Origin: Fomitopsis serialis | Taxonomy: Eukaryota; Basidiomycota; Agaricomycetes; Polyporales; Fomitopsidaceae | NCBI RefSeq assembly: GCF_022376445.1 | Contig: NW_025954964.1 | Coordinates: 1,178,001 to 1,242,000, forward strand | Length of the DNA: 64,000 nucleotides | Direction: 5' to 3' | Shown: piece by piece, positions 10,848-22,420 of the stretch | Numbering within the stretch: position 1 is the first letter of the stretch | Layout: the number at the start of each line of letters is the position of its first letter | The notes under the pieces: model-generated | What the model was told of the DNA's origin: nothing | Seen by the model: only the letters and a program-made list of their open reading frames with translations | The model's database searches: none | Translations under genes and position numbers: made by a program

Positions 10848-13800
10848 ATGGTCTTTGGGGGGCTGAGTGCCATGTTTTACGGAGGGCATCCCTACCTCTC
10901 GGTAGGCATGTTCCTCCGCAAGGTCGACATGCGCACGGTCTTTTTCGCCACCGTCTTCGTGATCGTGCTGCTGGTGCTGGGTGCGTAGCCTATCTTGAGT
11001 TCATTCGCCTGGTGTCTTACGAGTGGCCACCATCTCCTCGACCACATTCATCCGTGCGGCTCGTCTGTGCTGTGTCGACTTTGCAGCCTATCTCACTAAC
11101 CCATCGGAGAACTCATTTCGACATTACCTCACGGAACAATCGTTCCGACAACACCTCAAGCGACTCGACGAGAACCAGGATGATGAAGGCGACTCCAAGG
11201 ACGCGGGCACGCACGCTTCGCATTCTCGGCGATCGCCTCCAATCGCGCACAAGCCTGGTAGAGATCGCGACCCACAACCACCTTTTCATTTCATCAACCG
11301 CGCCTCTATATCCTTACGCACCCCTAAGCATGTCTCACACAGCTTCGGCGTCCTCACTATTGCCGCTGTCTTTCCGAGCCCGCATGGCAGTGCCACTCTC
11401 GCAACCGTCGCCGCACAAGCAACGGTCAACGACTCATGGTTTATCGGTGCGTTCGGACGATGGTGGCGTGGAGGCACAATCCGGGCTTGGTGGCATGGTG
11501 CCCTCATCGACCAGAAGGACGCGGAGCGGCTCAACTCTGGCATCCTCGATCTCAAAGCGCTGGACAGTCTGGAAAGCTATGACGGTACGTGTCACCACGA
11601 GACTGCACCGATCGTTGTTTATATATATACCTGCGTAGGCCTCCCGTTCGCCGCTTCTGCTTCTTTGCATCTGCCTACCACAGATTCGGACAAGAAGCTC
11701 AGAGGCACAGAACGCCCGACTCAGCGCACTGTCACTACCTCGTTGCGAAGTACTACACCACCGCCACTGCCGAAGTCTGCATCACTGCCCTTGCACGCGC
11801 CTCGCCAGCCCGCCACATCGCCCAAGACTGACCGCTCGCGCTGCGAAATCACTCCACGGACCAATCACACTTCACCGCAGGCCACATCGTGCACTGCTAA
11901 CGATGTCCTCAAGATCACACCGAGCCTATCTTACTCGCCGTCGTCCACCTCGCTCTTCGACCAATCTCCTGTGATCACCGACATCCTGCGGCAAATCGCC
12001 CATTCGAACGGCGCCGTCGTCGACCTCCGCACGCAACTCGCCGACTTCCATTCAGCGGCGACGCAGGGGCACGCGGCAATCCAGAGTGAACTTGATGAGC
12101 ACCGTGCCCGGAAGCGCGGGGAAGACGCGAGCCGTCTGGAGCTCAAGACGAAGACGAAGACGCTAGAGGACGAGAAGCGCGCCGCGGAGAGCGGGAAGCG
12201 GGAGGCGGAGAAGAGGCTCAAGGTCGCCGAGAGCGCACGAGACAAAGCCAGCAGGCGCATGGAACGGCTGGACAGAGATATGGGGGCGCTGGAGGAGCGC
12301 ATTAAGGAGGACGAGGATGCCGTGCGCAGAGCGCAGGAGGAGGGGGAGAAGTCGGAACGCGAGGCGGCGGAGGAGTTGCAGAGAAAGCAGAAGGAGATCA
12401 GGGTCGCGGAAGATGTGATTGCCGCGCTTAGCTTGAGGGCGAAGGAGCTTGAGGAGAGCATTGCGCAGGAGGAAGAGAGGCTCAGGAGGACGAAGGAGCA
12501 GGCGGAGCTGAGGAAGCAGGACCGTTCTTTCTATCCTCTTCATGTTGTGCCGACGGTTGAAGAGGACGATACGACGCTCTGGTCGCCCACAACTGCTTAC
12601 AGCCAAAGCCAGACTCAGGTGCAGGATCCGCTCACTACGCTCCCGACTGACATGTCTTGTGGATTGGAGTTCCCGCCTTCTGTCCAAGTCACGGAACCTC
12701 CGAGTGTAAGAGAGCCTAGGTCTGCTGTGTCACCCAGGCCCAAGACGCTCTCCCTTGGCGGTATCTCGAACTTCCGCGACCGTCTCCGTCCTGAGGGTAT
12801 GAACAACGATGCGTTCGTCCGACCTCAATACCCCTTCCTCCTCGAGAACTCTTCTACGCCACTCTCGAACATCTCGACTCGTTTCTCACCTTTCGCCGAC
12901 ACTGATGCCGAGCCGCCCTCCGGCACTATGCAGGGTGGCGAGGCCATCTCTCCCCGGAGCACCTCACTCATTCCGTCGAGCCTGATCAGCTCACTTGAGA
13001 GCATTCCGAGCATGGAGGATATGTCGCGGTCTTTCCAGTCAGATGCGGACGACGTAATGGACCCCAACTGGCGCGCGCATCGTTCCCTGCAGCCACCTGT
13101 CGAGCACCCCTCTGCGATCACCACTTCGCCCACGTCCATCACCAACCCGTCGTTCGATGGCGTCGACCGGGAGGACCCCTTCGAGATCCGCCTGCCACCC
13201 CTCTCCGTCAGGCGCCGTCTGGCGAGCGAGACCGTGGATAGCCCGCGTTCGATGATGTCGGCGCCGAGTCGAACGATCTCTGACCCTGAGTCGATTCCCC
13301 AGATCAAGGCGCACGAGCTCGAAGACAAGACGAGCATCGCTCACCGCCGCTGGAACTCTGTGGACCCGAAGGAGAGGAAGGGGCTCAACCCAGAGGCGAA
13401 GGTCTTCCGCCTCCAGAAGAAGTCGCTCCCGTCGTTCTTCCCGCCCCAGTCCGCGCCCGCGTCCGGCGGCCCGTCGTTCGACCCTGTCGTCGGGAAGCCG
13501 CCCGGGCTCAGCGTGCCCCAGATCGTCACGCCCGAGTCGGACTCGCTCTTCTCGTCGATCACCATGCGCGCATTTGCGCCCTCGCCTGCAGAGCGGGAGG
13601 CGCTCCAGCGCGTGCTGGGCAGCTCGACCAACACGAGCCTCGAGCGGCTCCCGACGCTGAGCGAGGTCTCGCTCAGGAGCATGCCGTCGTCCCCCTCGCA
13701 TGTCAATGCCGCCGCGGCGCCGCTGGGTGCGGAGGCGGCCAGCAGGACGCTCCTGCCTCCGGGACCCTCGTGGCTCCAGTCGTTGCCTCGCGCACGGAAG

Positions 13801-13860
13801 CCTGCGTTCAGCCCATGGGACGATGAAGAGGAGGGGAAGAGGGACCGGGAGAGGCGGTGA
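10848..13860 (+). CDS. Large membrane-anchored coiled-coil protein of unknown function, 950 residues
   Basis: Exons 10848-10980, 11087-11584 and 11639-13860, all phases consistent. The start is ACCATGG, a strong fungal context. Residues about 27-45 form one hydrophobic segment (TVFFATVFVIVLLVLG). The next 180 residues look globular: NPSENSFRHYLTEQSFRQHL, then RASISLRTPKHV and a WFIGAFGRWWRGG block; from general memory this seems widespread in basidiomycetes but has no function I can name. A long charged coiled coil follows (about 340-500, rich in K/E/R heptads). The last 430 residues are S/P-rich and probably disordered. No frame break over 2.8 kb of coding sequence. Confidence 0.7.
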
Positions 13861-14900
13861 TAGATGTGCTTAAGATATTTGGCTCCGCGTGTTGGGTGTC
13901 TTGTGCGAGTATCTCAGTGTAACCGGGGAAAAGTGGAAAGGGGTGGGGAACAAGCAAGAGCGATCGTGTTCTGAATATATAACAGTAACGATTTGAAATG
14001 ACAAAGCCGCTATCTTCGAGCACGGCTGCATGCGTAAGGAACATTAGCGTCCCTTCCTCAACGAGGAAAGACTCCGCGAAGCTGGGGACGGGGATAGCCT
14101 CTGACGTCGTTCTGGTTCGCAACTTACCATATTTCTCTAGGGCCTCTCAGGCACTGCAGAGTCCTGGCACAGTAGCCCGGCACGGTATCATTCCGGCCGT
14201 CTAGCAGCCAGCGGCCGGCAGGTTCATCGAACAGGGTAACATGCGCACTGGGGTACGTTGCCACCTGCCATGTCGTCCCAGGAACCTTCACACACACCAA
14301 TGCCAATATAGGAATTCATCATGTATTCGTATCGGTGCGTCATCACATGAGTAGCCAAAATAGACGACAAGCATGGGGCCCGAGCATGGAAAAGGGTATC
14401 GTATAAATATGTGTGGCACCTGCATACCAAAGTTAGGGTGGCGGCACACATGAGAACCGTGGCGAGGACGTACATGCGCAAAGAACGGCGGTGGGCAAGC
14501 GATTGTGGTGGTTAAAATTCGAAGAGGGGCGTCTACGCGCCGGGTGGGCGATTCTACCAGGAGAGCGGTCTGTGCGAACCAGCAGCACGCGTCAATGGAA
14601 GCGAGTAGGCTAGCGGAAAACGATCCTTTACTTGTTGCGGGGTATATGGTACGGGTGTGGTGTGCGGCAGCAAGACTTGTTCTGAAGGGGGCTGTAATTT
14701 TTGTGTCGCGATGCTGCAGCAGCAGGCACCGGTGCTCTCACCGCCTGCCGCCATCGCGCTGCAGGGCGTGTGCGGCCAGGCAACGGTATCCGGAGCTGAA
14801 GCTCGCGGGAGACGGATGTCGCGACTGGCACTTGACCGGAACGACCAGCGCCAGCCAACGTGCGCGTGCGGCGCATACCGAGCACGCTCGTTGAGGCGGG
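13861..14900. other. Intergenic between two convergent genes
   Basis: About 1 kb between the stop codons of the coiled-coil gene (+) and the phosphatase gene (-). One minus-strand frame near 14,480-14,224 starts with a hydrophobic, signal-like segment but has no recognisable continuation. I see no supported gene. Confidence 0.55.
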
Positions 14901-16843
14901 CTACACGACTGGGTTCAGGATCCCCCGCACGTCGTGCCCCGACTGGCCCAGGTCCGCGAGGAACGGGCAGAGGTCGGTAAGTTCGGTGTCGTGCGGGTCG
15001 TTGAACCACGATGAGATGGGGACCGCGTTGTTGGGGTGGAAGATGTAGGACGCTGGTGAGTTGTCGATGATAATCGTGTCTTGGATTGGGCGACCGAGCT
15101 GGGAGAGGTCCTGTGGAAAGATCCGGTCACGTCAAGCTTTCGCAGACAGTAGGATGTGGCGGCTTGCCTTGACATAGTTGCCTCGGTGATTGTAGCAGCT
15201 CTCACGAAAAAGCCGGTGCGCAACTGAGCGGTCAGGGTCAAGTCTGTCCAAGACCGGGTCGGCATACTGTTATGTCACAGCGAACGCACAGAAGCAGACG
15301 CGTAGAGGAAACACATGGACATGAACAATGGATGCTGACAGAAGAGAGACCGTCGTGCGGCGGGAGAGCACGCACCTTGCTCAAGCTCGCCGTGAATACC
15401 ACCACCTCGTAAATCTCTCCCATCCGCTTGAGGAACCCGTCTACCCCCGGACGCTTGAGCACGTAGAAGTTGTGCCAGAAGGACTCGATCTCGACAGGTA
15501 CGATGTAGTCTGGAGACGGTACGGGCTATATGCGCACCAATCAATGAGATAATACTATACTTCGCCGACTATTGGACGGACCTTCAGACTACTGTGCACG
15601 AGTGTCTCGTCAAGGTCGAGCACCAGACACTTGCGCCCGACGAATTCGGGGGCAATGGGTGGGAGCAATGGCTGCGGGACACCATCCTGGATGCATATAT
15701 GCGTCGGAAACGGAGATGTACACGCGGACTTTCGGACATACAACAATGGGAATCCCGTTACCAGCGTTCTGTATGAGCATCTGCTCTTCTGTATCCGCAT
15801 CCAGATGGATTAGGTTGTTCAGGACCTCTTCTTCTGTGAACGAGCTGTCCGAGTCGTCGCCTTGGTCGTTGGCTATGACGAGATCGTGTCCTGTCGAGCC
15901 TGGGGGCTGCACCGCGCCCGCTGTTACGCCATGCGTTTCTGAGATCGGGAGCAGGCGCGACGGCGTGGCCGGCACAATCACCTCAGAGTCATCTGAGGGA
16001 GCAGGCGAAACTATCGTGAGCGCGGTATGTGGTGCTTCGGAACGTCAGTTGGACATCTGGTGAGCAAGCCGAATACATACCACTAGCAGAGTCAGAGGAT
16101 TCTCGCTGCTGCTCTTCGCCGTCCTTCGTCGACTGTTTCTCGCTCACCTTGGAGCGCACGCCCTCACTAAGGTCGATGTCATGGCTGCGTCCAGATGGAT
16201 GGGTACACGACGCGCATGCGCGCACAATCCTTGCAAGCAGGGACGTCTTCGCACGCTTGCAAGACGTACGTGCCGAACGCGGCGTCGACGGCCGCTCAGT
16301 CGTGCTCGACGCTGTGTGCGCGCCCTCGGACACCTCCCGCGCCTCCCGCCGCCGCTTCTCCGGCGGCGTCGCTATGGTCAGCACGGGCCTCTCCTTCTCC
16401 GACTCGTCCGCCTGGACAGTGTTTGTCTCGTGCGTGTTGTTCGAAGTCGTCGTCGCCGTCGCTGGTTCCTGCCCAGTCGAGGTCACTGGCTGGGGAGGGG
16501 CCTGCACTGTACCGTTGCCAATTAAGGAGTGTCGTGAAGCAGAAGCACCATCCTGGGTGGCATTAATTTCGTCTGGAGCGGGCGGCGGGTCGACGGTGTC
16601 GGACGCAGACTGCGCGACGTCCGCAGGCGCTGCGTCTGCAACTTCATCCACAGTTTCACCCTCTTGAATACCCTCGGTTGGCGGACTCGCTGGCGACGCG
16701 TCGGTCGCGGTGCTTTCTGCGACGTCGCCGCCAGCTGCCACCGAGTCCTGTGTCGGGTCCTATTGCGCATTAAGACACCGCCAGGAGACATTGTGGACGC
16801 GATAACACACCTGTGGCCTGACTGGTTCGTCTACGGCAGCCAT
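14901..16843 (-). CDS. PSR/SCP-type (FCP1-like) protein phosphatase
   Basis: HAD-superfamily serine phosphatase of the small-CTD-phosphatase group; yeast relatives Psr1/Psr2 act in sodium stress and general stress signalling. Exons, minus strand: 16843-16811, 16759-16081, 16010-15742, 15686-15582, 15525-15376, 15267-15168, 15110-14901. Residues 1-320 are low complexity (A/T/S/E-rich). The catalytic block follows: [14 protein letters not shown] (the DxDxT nucleophile motif), [63 protein letters not shown], ending near NPVV. The sixth intron (15167-15111) uses a GC donor. Exon six holds one extra base in an A-run at 15240-15242 (+ strand), which breaks the frame before DPDRSV. Confidence 0.85.
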
Positions 16844-17900
16844 GATGGCGAGCCCTGCGCGGGCAAGAGGAGCGAAGAGGGCAAGAAGAGCGATGGACGG
16901 CGTTGCTCTGGGGGAAGAGATGTCTGTGATGCCAATCCCGCCGACCGCGTCTGCCGCGCGTGAGAACGGCCCGCAAGGTCCCTGGAGAAAGCGCCCATTT
17001 TGATGATCTAGACTTTCGCGGAAATCGCCCACACATGGCCCTCGAGAGCGCAGTCCGGGGCATAAGAAAGGCAGAAGATCCATTCCACTCATCCAACATC
17101 CCGCGAAGCAAGCACGGAACTGAACGCGAAGCCTCCATATCCCTCACCGCATCTGCCACATTATGTCCACATGCCAAACACCTGCCCAAGGCACATGGAA
17201 GACTCAGCACGGTACCTCACTTAAGTTGTCGTGTCCGAGCTTGGTCCGCGCTCAAGAAAACAGCACGCTCAAGGACGTCCGCTGACCCGCTGACCTTCAG
17301 AATATCCTGCACTGAGCCGAATACGCGCATTTCAATCTTTGGACTATTGGTTCCATTGAGCGACCTCAAAACTATGGAATACATGTCACAATGGGTAGCA
17401 CAAGACATTCTACATCACATCCAATGCCACTGTTCGTACACATCCTCGGACAGAAATCCTCATCGGATACGTGGGGGTTTCCAAAAATTGCTGAAGGCCA
17501 AAGCCAACAGACGTGTTCGGATGTTTAATTTGCAATCAGCAAAAGACTGTGCCTCGGTATAGACCTCACTGGCGACAGTACGTGCCCGAGCACAAGAATA
17601 CGGGACAAGATGTCGAGGCACGCCTTATATAGACCCGCGAGACATGCGCACGGACCACCTCGTGGCGCGTGTTGTCGCATGTTTCGCGGTCCCGGTGTCA
17701 AGCCGGTGTTACCCCGATCTCCGGATTCCAAGCGGCTCACTGGGCTGGCAGTGTGCTTGCTTTGACTGGGAGTGAGACTTATTGTCATGCTTGCACGACG
17801 AGAGCACAGCAACAATCAACATGAGATCTCAAGAGTAAAGCGGACTGAACCGAATACTTACACCACATCTCACATGACAACTAATGCTACGCGGGAGATC
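16844..17900. other. Intergenic, no supported gene
   Basis: About 1.06 kb between the phosphatase start and the end of the next minus-strand gene. It contains a 200-codon frame on the + strand (about 16,960-17,562) that opens with GTG and shows no recognisable features; I regard it as chance. Confidence 0.55.
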
Positions 17901-19701
17901 TTACCAGTGCCGCGTTGACTCGACAGGAAACCCATTTGCCATCCGGAGCATACCCACCAACCCACTGGTAGTAGAGAACTAAAGCAAATCATGCCGTGGT
18001 CAATGCGCACAACGTTTTGTAATAAGACGTCTACTCACCCCATTGCCAACGAAGACCTGCGCCCGCTGAGCCACCAGCATATCCACCGCCTGCTTCACGT
18101 ACCGCTGCTCGCGATTCAGCACGAGGTCCCGCGTACTTCTGACGCTCTCCCACCCGCCCATACGCCGCAGCGCCGTCTTGAGCTCGAGCGCCCACGGAGT
18201 TTGCGCGTTCGTCATGACGTAGACAACGTGCAGATCCTTCCCCGCCTCCGTCTTCCGGATACCTTCCACGCGCTTGACGATCTCCTGGATAATCGGGTAG
18301 CATCGACGATGATATGCTGCCGCGCGCTCTGCGTCGTTCAGGCGCGTGAGTGCCGTCGGGTCAACAGAGTGTGGATACGAGGGGAAAGCATTGAAACCTG
18401 TGAACGCCTGGCTTCCGGCGACGACGCTTCGGCAGTAGTCCTTGTATATGCCACGCGGTACATGCAGGGCGAGCAGACCCGGGATAGGGTGGTAGCGATC
18501 AGAGCTATTGGTGAAGGGCAGGGACGACAGGTAGGGCTCGAGCTCGGGGACTGGGGCGATCAATTCGCGATTCATGTCGAAGACGAGCTCGACGAGAGGT
18601 GACCAGCCGAAGTGCGTCAAGATGGCTGAGCTCGACAACGTCGGCCAGATGTCAAGCAACATACTCCCGGGGCTAATGTATGAACAGGTATTTTATTAAA
18701 GTGGCCACAACCGGAGAGGAGTTTGACGAAGACCACTCACCCGTCCGATGTAGCCGGAAGTTCCGACAGCTCCATACACCGGTCACCGGAGCTGTTCACG
18801 GCGTTCGCCGACTCTGTCAACGACATCAAAGCCTGCGGGTGCCTCCCAGGAAGTGAGTTCGTTTCTGCTCCGTGCACCAGCCGGGTATGCGGACAGAGAT
18901 CATCCCATAGGTCTTGCCCGATCGCTCGAACCATCTGTGGGTCGCTAGTGGCTGGTGTCGCGGCTGAAATTCATGATAGCACTCAGTGTCAACCGATTGG
19001 ACCCGAGACAAATGTCAGATAGACAATTCACCTCGGATGACAGCTGAGAGCGGTATTTGAGCCGGCCTACGGTAGTGACCAGGGTGGCCATGGTCGACAT
19101 AGTCCATCCACCCATCCTCGTGCCAGGTGAAATTGTCCACAGCGAGGCTGGTGGTTATACAAGTCAGTCAGTGCACGCGGGCAGATCGTCTCCACATACA
19201 TCCGATCGGTACGGCTGGCAAGGTAGGAGCTAAGAACAAGCTCCTGCATGAATGGGGCCCCAGCCCGAGCCTGTCTCGAAGGCACCATAGATTCAGACAT
19301 GCAAAAGGTGAACAGGACTATTGATTTCACTGACGCTGCTTCCGAGCGGGTATCCGGAGATAGTGTTCCTGTCGGCCTTGCTCGTCCCATCGGCGGATAT
19401 CCTGCCTAGAGACACGCCGTTCGTTCTCGCTGTACTTGGCAAAGAGAGATGGCAGCCTCGAATGCTCCGTGGGCGCATACAGCCTCATGTCCCCGTATAT
19501 ACGCTCGAGTGCATCGGGGGAGTACACCTTGCTGAGCAGTACGACGGCACACAAGACAAGGAGTACGCTTACGGAGCATTTCGTGTAGCGTCTCGACAGG
19601 CGTACGGACCCAGGACGCGGGCAAACATCTTCCTGTTGGAGTGGAAGCAGCCGCAGTTCGTGCGCATCGCACAGTTCTCGCGTTCTACGAGAGTCCTGCA
19701 T
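17901..19701 (-). CDS. O-fucosyltransferase-like protein, copy A (degenerate)
   Basis: Type II membrane protein of an agaricomycete family related to GDP-fucose O-fucosyltransferases, probably Golgi; acceptor unknown. Exons, minus strand: 19701-19335, 19270-19200, 19147-19032, 18963-18741, 18672-18039, 17978-17901. It shows a signal anchor (CSVSVLLVLCAVVLL), AVDNFTWHEDGW, WSPLVELVFDMNRELI, the block LALHVPRGIYKDYC where the sister copy has HIRRGDF, VVYVMTNAQTPWALELKTAL, QAVDMLVAQRAQVFVGNG and the end RMANGFPVESTRHW. One extra base in a GGGGCCC run (19254-19260) breaks the frame just after SGWG. Loss of the HxRRGD motif suggests reduced or changed activity. It is paralogous to the gene at 22.4-24.3 kb with the same intron positions. 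Confidence 0.7.
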
Positions 19702-21175
19702 CTGCAGTTGCCGTGAGTGATGCGTGAGGACAGAACTCGAGGGCGCAGCAGGTTCCGCGGGCTCGATCTAAATAGGTGGCCGAGTTTAATCGGCTCTGAG
19801 TTGCCAATTGACTTCCATAGCTCTTCGCACACATGTGTTGTCCGCAAATAGGAATTCCTGCGGTCGTGACGTGCCCCGCGGAGAGACGTTTCACGTAGGT
19901 GCGGTGTCCCTCGGTAAGACTGAGTCAGTGATATCAAGTTCGGACACCAGCTCGTCCCAGTCGGCTTAAATCCACCGCAATAGAACGTCTTGCAGCCTAG
20001 GGCACTTGTTGCAGCACCGGTGTTGCAGACGTCAGGTGGCATTCACAGCCATGAGGTAAGCCTCATGCTGACAGTCGGTGATCGACGGTAAGAGACCTGT
20101 GTACGCCCTACAGATGGAATATGTAGAACGGCATATCGGGCATCAGCTTCTTCCGAGAAGAGACTAAAGACGTTCGCTTGCCTGGCGCTCGGCACTCTCA
20201 TAACAGCGTTAAGTAGCGGATGAACAGCCTGCGGTCCTTATGCGCGCAATGCTATGTATGAGTGAGAGGGCCAGGGAGGGATGATGCTGTAGATGCGATG
20301 TGACCCTTACCAACGACCTGCACCCGAACGTGCTTCTGACAAGCTGCGAGGCTCTGTTGGTAGCAAGCGGAGGCGACAGTCCGAGAGGATCACACCTTTG
20401 CCATGAAACCTCGGAGACCTGTTCGCACGGACTCGCCTGCGCAGAAATCAAGCTTTCAGATCAGATCTACCGTCAAGAAACAAACATCCACAAGGCTTGT
20501 GTGGGGAAACACGCGTACAGTACGGTCTTGAGATCTGCTTGCGAAATCCCCTGGCGCATCCGTATCACATCCCAAGAGGCGCATCACACCGGTGTGCTTA
20601 TCATGACCGTAGAGCGAGGCCAGTGCTTGTTCCAATTCGTACTCAAGTACTTTGTGGTGCTGTGTTCGATATGTCAGACTTATGCTGGCCGGGCCCAGGT
20701 CATGTCGTTTCAAATGCGACTTACTGTTCTGATATCCACAACGTGGTTCAAAGTATACCAGAAAGGAGCATCCAAGTCATGCATTCGTCACTGCGTCATT
20801 CGGAAAATCCGCCCTAATGAGTAGTTTTGAGTAGTGCCCCCAATGCCGGCAGCCGTATGTTGCGCGAGGGCGTCATTAGTACTGAGAACCAGGCGAAGTC
20901 ATGTCCAACACTTCGAGCAGATTTCAATGTAAAGTTCAGACTACACTTCGGCAGTTTGGAAGTACTGAATGAAAGGAAAGTCTCGTCGGAGGTCGCCGGA
21001 TATTGTCCCAGAAAGGCAATCGCGGACGTCACCTCATGGCTATCGACCGCCCAACCTGGCCATCACTGGCCTCCGCCTGAACACGCCCCTACAGCTTTCT
21101 GCGGCGCTCAGATAGCCACAGATATTGCGGCATTATCTTTCGAATTGACCGCTACAGACATCCCGAAGGTACCCA
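19702..21175. other. Intergenic between copy A and KTI12
   Basis: About 1.47 kb separating divergent genes. A minus-strand frame near 20,713-20,456 has a coding-like stretch (HHKVLEYELEQALASLYG) and a + frame covers 20,827-21,222, but neither has splice context or family resemblance. I see nothing I can support. Confidence 0.5.
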
Positions 21176-22283
21176 ATGGCTTTGATCACCATATCTGGAT
21201 TTCCTTCGTCGGGGAAGTCTAGACGGGCTCACCAAATCAAGGCACAACTAGAATCCCGGATACAGGACCCTAGCTATCCCGGCCCGAGGCTGAAGGTTTC
21301 CATCATCTCTGACGATGACCTGAACGTTGACCGCAGCGTATACGGTGGTACTTAGTCTATAGCCTGTTGCATGTATTCAAACAATTGATGGCTTCCTAGA
21401 TGGCCGACTGGAAAAGCCTGCTCGAGCGGCACTCTTCACTGCGATGCAAAGGGGATTGGGGCAAGGCACCATTCTCATAGTTGACGCGATGAACTACATC
21501 AAAGGCTTTCGTTACCAGATGTACTGCGTCGCGAGAGAAATGAAAGTACGAGTATGTACAGTAAGTTGCAGTATCTATCATCAATCCAGAACTGTAGCAT
21601 TGACAAAGAGCAAGTAGGTTTATGTGGTTGCTATGCCGGACCTTTGCAAAGAATGGAATGCGTCGAGAGCGGACGGAAAACAGTATTCTCCCGACATGTA
21701 CGTTATCCCTTCCATGTAGTATATTCTACTCTGATAGTACGACAGACTCGACAATTTGCTCCTCCGCTTTGAAGAACCGTCTTCGATGGTCAGATGGGAT
21801 TCTCCACTTTTTACTGTGCCGTGGACAGACGAACACGTACCGGCAGATGAAATATGGAAAGCGATCACAGAAGGCACGGTCAAACCCCCTAATGCAGGCA
21901 CACAAGCAGTAAGCGTGTCGTGAGACTCGATACAACCGTGTTGTAATTGGACTGTTCAGGTTCCGAAAGCACCCACGGATGCGCTGAGGACGCTGGAAAA
22001 CACGGCAACAACCATGGTCGCTGCTATTATGGCGGAGCAAGCAGCGTCGCAGCTCTCCGGCGGTCCAATAACCCTCTCGCTCAGTGAGACCCTCAGACCT
22101 CGCATCACCCTCCCCTCGCGGAATGTCACCCTCTCCGAGCTGCAACGTCTGAAACGACAGTTCGTCACTGTGCACAAGAAGGCAATCACACTGGGCACAA
22201 TCGAGAAAGGGCAAGTGGATTGGAGCGAGGAGAGCGTAGCCGAGAAATTTACTGTCTACATCGAAGGAAACTTGAGGCCATGA
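21176..22283 (+). CDS. KTI12: Kti12, Elongator-associated P-loop protein
   Basis: Family role: a P-loop ATPase that binds tRNA and the Elongator complex and is needed for wobble-uridine (U34) modification. Exons 21176-21344, 21400-21560, 21618-21697, 21746-21908, 21960-22283; 298 residues, phases consistent, no break. The Walker A motif is at the very start (GFPSSGKS, residues 7-14). It is followed by VSIISDDDLNVDRSVY, ILIVDAMNYIKGFRYQMYC, LCKEWNASR, LLLRFEEPSSMVRWDSPLF and the conserved C-terminal LSELQRLKRQFVTVHKK with DWSEESVAEKF. It converges on fucosyltransferase copy B with only 137 bp between stop codons. Confidence 0.95.
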
Positions 22284-22420
22284 CGCAAAACCCATCTTGT
22301 CAACAATAATCTATGTATAGGTTACATCATTATGACCGTGCCTTGTCTCTAAATCAAGGCGACAGTCCCCTGGTAATATTCGTTCTAATCATCATGATGT
22401 GGAAGCTTTACAACAAAATT

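Noticed and set aside
14224..14481. A small secreted protein with signal-like N-terminus on the minus strand
   Set aside because: It lies between convergent genes, lacks a clear mature domain, and the hydrophobic start alone is weak evidence.
16960..17562. A 200-codon + strand frame upstream of the phosphatase
   Set aside because: It opens with GTG, has no family resemblance and no splice context.
19032..19147. A frame break in the TWHEDGW exon of fucosyltransferase copy A
   Set aside because: Careful recounting of the bases showed the exon is in phase (GWMDYVDHG), so copy A has one break, not two.
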